Shown here: piece after piece, positions 56,838 through 64,000 of the stretch
Numbering within the stretch: position 1 is the first letter of the stretch
Layout of the letters: every line of letters begins with the position of its first letter
NCBI RefSeq assembly: GCF_030272615.1
Contig: NC_081415.1
Coordinates: 378,681,892 to 378,745,891, forward strand
Direction: 5' to 3'
DNA length: 64,000 nt
DNA from: Cryptomeria japonica
Lineage: Eukaryota; Streptophyta; Pinopsida; Cupressales; Cupressaceae
Notes under the pieces: model-generated
What the model was told of the DNA's origin: nothing
The model's input: only the letters and a program-made list of their open reading frames with translations
Databases searched by the model: none
Made by a program: the position numbers and the translations under genes

Positions 56838-57470
56838 TTATTCTTTTGGTGAGAAATGAGGAGGTATCTTGTTAGCTGCTAAGTAGTTAGCTATGTCAGC
56901 ATACCATGAACTGTTCAAATTTATTGAAAACAAATTCTCATCTGGAAAAGAATCATCAATGGCTTCAGGATTGTTTGGTGTTTGAATTCTAGACAAAAAC
57001 TCTGCCACTAAATTTTCTTTACCTGGTTTATCTACGATAGTAATGTCAAATTCTTGCATTAACAATAACCATCTTGCCAACCTACCTGTAATGGAACTTT
57101 TATTCATGAGGTACCTAATGGCTACATGATCAGTATGCACAAAGATTTGATAACTAGTTATATAGTGCCTAAAATTATTGAGGGCATAGATGACAGCTAA
57201 CATTTCTTTTTTAGTGATAGTATAATTCAGCTTTGGTCCTTGCAAATTTTTACTGATATAATAAATTGCATTTTCCAAAACTCCTTGCTTTTGCCCCAGA
57301 ACTCCTCCTATTGCAAAATCAAATGCATATGTATGAATGTGAAAAGGAAGAGACCAATCAAGTCCTTTAAGCATAGGGGCCTGAGTTAAGGCTCCTTTTA
57401 ATTTAGAAAATGCCTCTTCACATGTAGCTATCCATTCAAACTCAGCATCTTTTGTTAAAAGAGAATACAA
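56838..57470 (-). pseudogene. pol: RNase H of the Athila-like element
   Basis: A long open piece (210 residues) with FEWIATCEEAFSKLKGALTQ, AIYYISKNLQGPKLNYTITK and VHTDHVAIRYLMNKSSITGR, then FDITIVDKPGKENLVAEFLS. This is the standard Gypsy RNase H and connection. There is no archaeal-type second RNase H after it, which separates this element from the Tat element at 17106. Confidence 0.87.
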
Positions 57471-58150
57471 AGGTCCTTCTATTTTACTAAAGTCCTTGAT
57501 AAATCTCCTGTAGTACTCTACATGGCCTAAAAAACTTCTTACATCCTTTTGTTTTGCAGGGGCAGGAAGAGAAAGTATTACCTCAATTTTGGTTGGATCT
57601 ACTTGAATACCTTATTGAGAAATACGATGCCCCAACACTATACCTTCTTGCATCATCATAAAACATTTTTCACTATTTAGGGATAAATTGTGATCCTCAC
57701 ACCGCTACAACACTTTGGCTAGATTTTGTAAAGCTTCCTTAAAGGTGGCCCCATAAGAAGTAAAATCATCCATGTAAATTTCCATACAATCATGGGATAT
57801 ATCTAAAAATATACTGAGGACAGCCCTTTGAAAGGTTGCAGGAGCATTACATAAACCAAAAGGGAGAACTGAATAGGCATATGTGCCCCAGGGGTAGGTA
57901 AAGGTGGTCTTTTACTGATCTACCAGAGCTATTATGATCTAATCATAACCACTAAACCCATCCAAGAATGAAAAGTATTACCTACCTGCTAGAGAATCTA
58001 ACACTTGATCTATGAATGGAAGTGGGAACTGGTCCTTTTTGGTAGCAGTGTTGAGCTCCCTATAGTCCACACAAACTCTCCATTTCCCTCCTTTCTTTGG
58101 AACTATAACCAGGGGGAAACCCATTGACTATCTGAAATAGGGTAAATGAA
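57471..58150 (-). pseudogene. pol: Reverse transcriptase of the Athila-like element
   Basis: The minus strand across this stretch is readable as RT: a CVDYRELNTATKKD-like block near 58040, a GFSGYDQI-like block near 57950, then LLPFGLCNAPATFQR-like and MEIYMDDFTSYG-like blocks between 57880 and 57740. It lies between the protease-side frame and RNase H. Decayed. Confidence 0.75.
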
Positions 58151-59371
58151 TCCTGCATTAAGCAACTTTTGTAGTTCCTCTTTAACTATTTCCCCTAGGG
58201 TAGGATTAATCCTTTGTTGAGGCTGTCTAATTGGTTTACAATCTTCTTTGATATAAATCCTATAGGTACACAATGTAGGATTTAATCCCTTCATGTCATG
58301 ATAATCCCATGCGAAGGCTTGTTGTTGGACTTTGAGTAATTCTATTAATGACAATCTTTGGTCTATTGCTAATTGACTATTGGCATTCAGAATTCTTCCT
58401 GTGGCAACCTCTATTTGATTGACTGAGTCAACATTAGATATTTCAAATAGATAAGAGGTTTGAATCTCTTGTGGTAGTAATGTATAAAATATATTTGTGG
58501 TTGCAGGATAATATAAAGAGCTCACAGACGGAAGAAGAGTATGCAAAGGACTTGTTGGTATACCTATGGACTGTTGAGTTGCTCCATAATGATTTCTTAT
58601 GATGTTAGAGAGTACCGTATCATCCTCTTGAAGTGCTATGAATGGTTCCCTTGTTAACATCATTAGTTGTTGACTAGAATTTATTTCCTCCATTTTTTCT
58701 CCTATATCTTGCCATACTACTTGCTCTTGATCAAGTTTTAGTTGTGTTGGAGAATAGAGTGCAAGAGTTTTAATAGTAATACCATCTGAAATGGTCATGT
58801 CTCCTGATCTGCAACCTATGTATGCATCAGGTGTAGCAAGCCAAGGTCTTCCCAAAATGATTGGATATCCCCCCAATGTTGCCTTAGGAGAGAGTACTAT
58901 TAAATCAGCTAGGTACTCCCAAGAATCTAATGTGACAACAATATCTTCAACCATCCATTTAGGCTAGACAATAGAGCTATCAACAAGCTGGAGGACCGTT
59001 GGGGTTGATCAAAGACTAGTAATGTTGAGTTGTTACATGACATCCTTAGTCATCACATTTATGGTTTCTCCTAAGTCTAACAAGGCATTTTTAATTTGAG
59101 TTCCATTAATAACTACCTTCACAATAGGGCTACCTGGGTCAGAATATTTAGTGACAACAATTTTTCCTAACATGATATCAACTAATTGTCCTACTACATG
59201 CATTGTTTTTGGGTCCTTTTTCTTTCTCCCAGGTTTCTTCAAACATGTTTCCTTAATAGATTTTCCATATATGGGAATGTCCTTAATAGCTTGAAACAGT
59301 GGAATATTTACACATATATGTTTTAATTGATCAATAAGATCAAAAGCTATATCATCATGCTGCCTAGACAC
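58103..59371 (-). pseudogene. pol: Protease region of the Athila-like element
   Basis: Frame 59033-59371 has LIDQLKHICVNIPLFQAIKD, then KYSDPGSPIVKVVINGTQIK and ALLDLGETINVMT, the Athila-type protease entry. Frame 58103-58954 continues with YPIILGRPWLATPDAYIGCR (C-terminal protease part) and a long linker to RT (QQQAFAWDYHDMKGLNPTLC, then RINPTLGEIVKEELQKLLNA). Broken. Confidence 0.82.
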
Positions 59372-59379
59372 TTCTACCT

Positions 59380-60030
59380 ACAATCTTTGAGGAAACAGGG
59401 GAGTTCTTACATGAGTGTTTGGAGTCTTAGACTAATGAACCTGCTCAAGGTTTCTAGGTCAATCAAGTGTAGTGTCCTGAGAAATCTCCTTAGATGGTAA
59501 TTTTGTTATGACTGGAGGAGATGGAGTAGGCAGTTTTGTTCTTGATTGTAAGTGAGTATCACTTATATTGAGAGAATATGCAAGATAGTTATTAGGATTA
59601 GTTGAAAAAACTTCTTGTTGCTGCTAGGGTTTGTTATTTGGATTTGGAACAAGCTGTGTTGGTAGTTGGGTTGGCTTGGGTGGAGTGGCATTAGGAGCTA
59701 GTGGCGTTAAAGCCGGGTGTTGGGACTGTTGTTGTGGCTGCAGGAAACTTGATGATTAGTTCGCCCATTGCTATCCTCCCCTCCATTGCGGTGAATGTTG
59801 CCAGTTACCTTGAGGAGGTGAACAATTCCCTTATGGCTGATGCCATTGAGAGGAAGAACTCTGATAATTAGGCCAAGGGTTTTGAGAGCTATTCCAAGAC
59901 TGAGGAGTATAATTCCCAAAATTTTAGGAGTATGGAGGTTGCCAATGATTATTCTATGCATTGAAGTTCATATAAGGATTAGAAAATGACATTGGATCTT
60001 GTGGCATACCTTTTCTTGGAGGCGAACACC
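59380..60030 (-). pseudogene. Gag-protease linker of the Athila-like element
   Basis: Low-complexity stretch, Gln/Asn/Pro/Gly-rich in the sense frame (plus strand GTTGTTGTGGCTGCAGG-type repeats near 59725). It lies between the Gag body and protease. No zinc knuckle is clear. Probably disordered. Confidence 0.5.
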
Positions 60031-61154
60031 TTCATTGGGCAACATAAAAGAGTTGTTCATCATCTCCATAGACAAGCTTGAAATCTGGGGAAGTCTGTTG
60101 GCTATCAATTTTAGCTAGCAGTTTACATTTACAGTCCTTCTTCTTTTGTCGATAGTGAGGAAAAATTCAACAAGAATACCTTTGCCTCCTCATTCTTGTT
60201 TCTTGCTTGAAGTGTATCCAACTAAGTATCCATATTATTGATAATATCCTCCTTAAAGTCCTTTAACAAATGAGCTATTTCCATTCTTGAAACTGTTGTA
60301 GATGACTTTGCAATTGAAGAACCAAGCCTATAGTGTCTTCCCTTCTTGGCTGCAGCTTTGGAGTACTTTTGAAAAATTTGTCCGATGTCATCCCATTGAA
60401 CTTGAGTAATATCCCCTCCTCCCATGAGGTATAAGGAGTCAAAATAGTCTTCATTGATTCCCCTTAGAAAGATCAACTTCATGGATTCTTCACTCAGAGT
60501 GCTATGCTTTGATTTTCTGACACTAAACATAAACCTCTCCAAATAATCTTCTAGGCTTTCATCTTATTTTTGTGTCATCCTAAAGATATCATCACCATGT
60601 CGGTTCATTCCCCTACAATAGTCTCTATACTTATCCAAGAAGTTTGTCTTCATCTCCTCCTAAGTAGTGATTACATCTCTTCTTAGACTCATAAACCATC
60701 TCAGGGCAGCTTCTTTCAAAGTAACAGGGAATAACTTGAGTTTATGGGCGTCAATGGTATAATCATAACTTCTACAAAGGATGTCAGATTCAAACAAAAA
60801 GGTATCCCGATCTTTTGTTACCAAACCATGAAATTTTGGAAGAGAAGAAGCTGGTATATTCTTCAAATTTGCATTATCATGTTGGACAGGAATCAGAAAC
60901 TCAAAGGTTGGGTTTATAGGCGGAGGTGGAGGATTTTATGCCATTGGTCCCTGATAAAAGACTAAAGGTAAAATGTTTTGCTCAAGGGGCTCATTTAGGA
61001 AGTCTAGGTCTCCTTCTGACAAGTTAAAAACACCTCTATTTCGTACATAAGTTTCTGCAAAAGGGTTTACTTTAGGTGCTTGATTTGATCTTATATCTTG
61101 AATGGAATGTGAGAAAAGAAATATTCCTAATGCATCTCCTCTCCTCCTATGCAT
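60031..61154 (-). pseudogene. gag: Gag of the Athila-like element
   Basis: Frame 60660-60866 has NIPASSLPKFHGLVTKDRDT, FLFESDILCRSYDYTIDAHK and LKLFPVTLKEAALRWFMSLR. Frame 60222-60542 has SEESMKLIFLRGINEDYFDS, then LLKDFKEDIINNMDT. Frame 60936-61154 holds the N-terminal, Arg-rich part. This is the Gag core of the OTA group. Broken, with a few breaks. Confidence 0.82.
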
Positions 61155-61232
61155 GCAGATTAATGAATAAATTCAAAGAGCTAACTAAAAACTTAAATTT
61201 AATGGTTACAACAGGTTCTTAGTTTGGCACCA

Positions 61233-61250
61233 TCCTCCGCAACGACGCCA
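61233..61250 (-). promoter_or_regulatory. Primer-binding site of the Athila-like element
   Basis: Minus-strand TGGCGTCGTTGCGGAGGA, four bases after the LTR. Similar to the TGGCGCCGTTGCCGGGGA form common in Athila elements. Confidence 0.82.
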
Positions 61251-61254
61251 AAAA

Positions 61255-62483
61255 TGTTGGTCCTCACAACTGGAATGACAACTAAGTAATAAAACATAAT
61301 TCAAAGATTGGATACCTTTGAATACATAGCTTTCTTGTAGAAAAATCTAATTTACTTATCGACTAGGGACGTAAAATTAAAATGGGCTAGCACTGTATGT
61401 GCACCAAGTTCATATCGCAACCATTCTATACTGTAGGAAAGGAAATTATTTGAAGTAAACATGCAAAATCTCAATGAACTAATACTTAATCTAAATTCAC
61501 AACTAGAAATCACTCAAATAATTACCACTAAATGATAATGTTCTAGCAAGCGGATAGGAACTACTCTGTCGTTGTGGCTACAGGAATAGACATGGAAACT
61601 ATTTCTAGTGGCTGTAGGAACACACAATTGCCAAAACAACTACTACTAAAGAATGGAAACTAACTGGAAAATATGAAGGATTACTCACCAAGTAGGCCCC
61701 CTTGAGTGAGCATATCCATAACTTTCAAATTATAATTGTTAAGCTTTTAAAATCACATTGATCTCTTTATTCATTTTGACTGTGAAAATACATAAAATAC
61801 CAGAAGACAGAGTATTAAAAATATGATGTTCATTCTCTACCATCCTTGAGAGGAGAGAGAAACCCCTTTATTTATAAGGAAGCTTATAACAGATTCCTAA
61901 CTGATCAACCATATTCCTACGGAATAGGTGAATAGGATTCATTAAACAAAAGAAGAAGAAGTCAGCACAAGAAAACAAAACAACATCTATCTTGCAGCTG
62001 AGAAAATATAGGATGACTTGCTTCCTAGATCTAAGCTCCACTAAGAACAGTTATAAATGCCCCATAAATCATTCTGTTGAAGATCCAGTCAAGTGGCTTT
62101 GATCTCCCTCATTATTGCTTTTCTTTGATTGGGTCTGCATTGCGGCTATATACTTGGTGCGTTTTTAACCACCACTTAGTCTTTCATTCTCCTTTGCTGA
62201 TCCTGCATCATGATATTAATACGCACAACAAAAATGTGTATATACTAATGCTAACATGATATAATTGAAACTATACTTAAGATTGATTTTAGATATTTGC
62301 ATAGATAAATCATTTTAAAACCATTATATGACAACCTTAAGTATAAGTCAAATCAGTTTCAGAAACACTTAAAAGGTATCAACTAGGAGAGTATCTTGAT
62401 CCAAATGTCATCTAATCACAAGACTTAGGCAGGAGTATTATAATAAAAATCTATCAAAATAGAGCCATTATTTAGGCTCATCA
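61255..62483 (-). repeat. 5' LTR of the Athila-like element
   Basis: This 1229-bp sister of 51349-52582 is followed by the target duplication CTTAC (62484-62488). Confidence 0.92.
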
Positions 62484-62707
62484 CTTACTATACCACCATC
62501 ATACCTTTCCAAATTTACAAATTTACTATTATCACCTGTCATATGATGAGAGAAACAACTGTCAATTACCCATTCATCTTTCTCCTCAACTTTAGTAGCC
62601 AAAGCTTTCTCCTCATTAATGTAGTTTGTAAAATCTGTAGCTACAAGATCATCTTCCTTGAATGAACACAAATTCATCTCCCGAATTTCCCTTATCTGAC
62701 TCATCAT
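62484..62707 (-). pseudogene. pol: Copia protease
   Basis: Contains KATKVEEKDEWVIDSCFSHH-like wording with MTGDNSKFVNL, the Copia aspartic protease entry. It is the upstream neighbour of the integrase at 50270-51343, separated by the Athila-like insertion. Confidence 0.82.
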
Positions 62708-62739
62708 CTGTCACACCTTCATCAACAATATAATAACAC

Positions 62740-63510
62740 TTCTTCTAATATTTAGGCTTATATGGCTTAAATGGCATCTTAGGATTTGTATCTCTTTTTG
62801 AACACCTTGATGCAATATTTCCTATCTTATTGCATGAAAAATATTTAGCAGGTAACTTATCTTCATGCTTACCAGCACCTTTAGGCAATCTTTTGGCAAT
62901 ATGTGCTTCAAGATCCTCAAGCTCCTCAAGATCTCTTTCATCTCTTTCTCATACCTAGATACTTTTGTAGAACTTTCTCCCAGATCATCCCTGCTTCTTG
63001 GAAATAGTAGCTTTGAATGCAAATTCAATCTTAGGAAGAGAGTCTCCAAACTCACTCAGCTAAAAAGCAACAAGCTTAATAATTCGCATGTCTCTTGTCA
63101 CATTTTTCATAGTCTGGATCTCATCAATAGAAACAAATTTATGTTTGTAAGCAAGAGGAAAGGATCTCAACACTTTAGGAACAGTCTTAGATTCTTCTAA
63201 TACTCCACCAACACATTTGATTACACGCACAAGCTCATTCACTTTCTAAATAAAAAAAGTAATGTTCACATCTGCACTCATCTTTAGGTTCTCATATTTA
63301 CCCTTCAAGATCTGTAACTTAGCAATATTCACATGAATATCATCTAAGTCCATCACATCAGTCATCTCTGAGTCTAACAAGGAACTCAACAATGCTTCCT
63401 TAGCTCTAATATTGTATCATGCTTCCTTTATCTCATCCGGAGTAGTAGGACCATTTTGATGAGCATTATATATGTTGGCATGAGAAACTATTCTAGTGAT
63501 GCTCTGGTGG
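62740..63510 (-). pseudogene. gag: Copia gag (UBN2-type)
   Basis: Frame 63060-63242 has KVLRSFPLAYKHKFVSIDEI and a TRDMRIIKLVAF block, the conserved plant Copia Gag core. Upstream, near 63420-63470, NAHQNGPTTPDEIKEA-like sequence is readable. A zinc-knuckle-like piece (CNKIGNIASRC) lies near 62800-62840. Broken. Confidence 0.72.
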
Positions 63511-63589
63511 AGATTGATGATTTTTGGTGCATGATATTTATTTAGAGTTGTCATTGATGGCAACTGTGAAGTTCATCATAAATAACTCA

Positions 63590-64000
63590 AAAAATGAAAC
63601 TTGATTGATATATGCTTTGTTTTGGAATGCAACATTGGATTCTTTGAAATATTGATAGCACTTGAATTTTCATAGTGTATAGCAATAGGCTCATCATAAA
63701 TAACTCCTATATCCTTCAACATCTACATCATCCAAATTACCTGAGTACAATTGCTAGTAGCAGCAATGTCTTCAACCTCTGCAATAGATAAAGAAATAGC
63801 ATTTTGCTTCTTACTTGCCCAAGAGACCAACTTTTTACCCAAAAAGAATGCACCACCTGTAGTACTCTTTCGATCATCAAAATCATCTACCCAATCAGAA
63901 TTTGTAAAAGCATCAAGGTAAAGTCATCATTCTTAGAATACCACAAACCAAAATCAACTATCCCTTTCAAATATTTGAATATCCTTTTTATAGTAGTAAC
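63590..64000 (-). mobile_element. pol: Second copy of the same Copia family (RNase H/RT part), runs off the window
   Basis: Aligns closely with about 48569-48960 (roughly 93% by eye), covering RNase H and the start of RT on the minus strand. The join at about 63510-63590 contains a TTGTCATTGATGGCAACTG segment reminiscent of the region next to Copia polypurine tracts. Either a tandem or nested sister copy. Confidence 0.8.

Larger units (their letters stand above)
51349..62483 (-). mobile_element. Ty3/Gypsy, Athila/OTA-like, 11.1 kb, with extra 3' coding region
   Basis: The LTRs are 51349-52582 and 61255-62483 (TGTTGGTC...CTCATCA), with the duplication CTTAC at 51344-51348 and 62484-62488. On the minus strand the order is LTR, primer site, gag, protease, RT, RNase H, integrase, then about 2.9 kb of further coding remnant, polypurine tract and LTR. 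The primer site TGGCGTCGTTGCGGAGGA and Gag wording fit the Athila/OTA group. The LTRs differ by about 7% (rough hand estimate, uneven along the length). At an assumed 2e-9 per site per year this is very roughly 15-20 million years. Broken, with roughly fifteen to twenty breaks. Confidence 0.87.
46773..63510 (-). mobile_element. Ty1/Copia, Sirevirus-like, split by an Athila-like element
   Basis: On the minus strand, gag (about 62740-63510), protease (62484-62707), integrase (50270-51343), RT (48853-49780), RNase H (48440-48700), polypurine tracts and the 3' LTR (46773-48069) occur in Copia order. They are split between integrase and protease by the insertion at 51349-62483, which carries the duplication CTTAC. 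The 5' LTR is not seen; sequence at 63590 belongs to another copy. The polypurine array and the TGTTGG...CCAACA ends resemble Sireviruses. Broken, with roughly fifteen breaks. Confidence 0.8.

Overview
The window is about 64 kb of repeat-dominated nuclear DNA from a seed plant. I see no intact host gene, rRNA, tRNA, CRISPR array or bacterial-type signal. Plant origin is supported by plant-type lineages: Tat and Athila-like Ty3/Gypsy, Sirevirus-like Ty1/Copia, a chromovirus-like Gypsy, an L1 LINE with a C-terminal RNase H, and a plant mobile domain (PMD) reading frame. Deep nesting, very long LTR-like repeats and low gene density suggest a large genome such as a gymnosperm, but this is inference. 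Almost every element lies on the minus strand.

Layout. 1-2610 and 34652-39571 are two copies of a long T-rich non-coding repeat (repeat A), probably LTRs of a very large or non-autonomous element. 2611-6491 holds a minus-strand LTR-element fragment with coiled-coil coding, a primer-binding-like site and part of an LTR. 6492-about 16260 is a 5'-truncated minus-strand L1 LINE. It is split by a complete-looking non-autonomous Copia/Sirevirus-like element at 7409-14153 (TSD TAAAC) that has a gag-like gene with four zinc knuckles and several unknown reading frames but no pol. 16261-17105 holds AT-rich inverted repeats and a leader-like sequence. 17106-34646 is a 17.5 kb Tat-lineage Gypsy element (TSD TATAG) inserted in repeat A. 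It has gag, protease, a G-patch domain, RT, two RNase H domains and integrase, plus an antisense PMD reading frame between pol and the 3' LTR.

39572-41010 is a plus-strand Copia LTR end plus gag fragment. 41024-43085 is LTR-like non-coding DNA with a 50-bp tandem repeat. 43085-about 46556 is a truncated minus-strand chromovirus-like Gypsy. 46773-about 63510 is a minus-strand Sirevirus-like Copia element split by an 11.1 kb Athila-like Gypsy element (51349-62483, TSD CTTAC), which carries a further unknown coding region downstream of integrase. A second partial copy of the same Copia family runs from about 63590 off the right edge.

Chronology from hand-compared sister LTRs (rough): Tat element about 2% divergence (youngest), non-autonomous Copia about 4%, Athila-like about 7%; the repeat A copies differ by about 7%. 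This fits the nesting, with the Tat element inside repeat A. All coding elements are decayed to some degree. The points most worth a second look are the pol-less multi-ORF element, the antisense PMD gene with its clusters of TCGTAYGA palindromes, the G-patch domain, and the unknown coding region in the env position of the Athila-like element.
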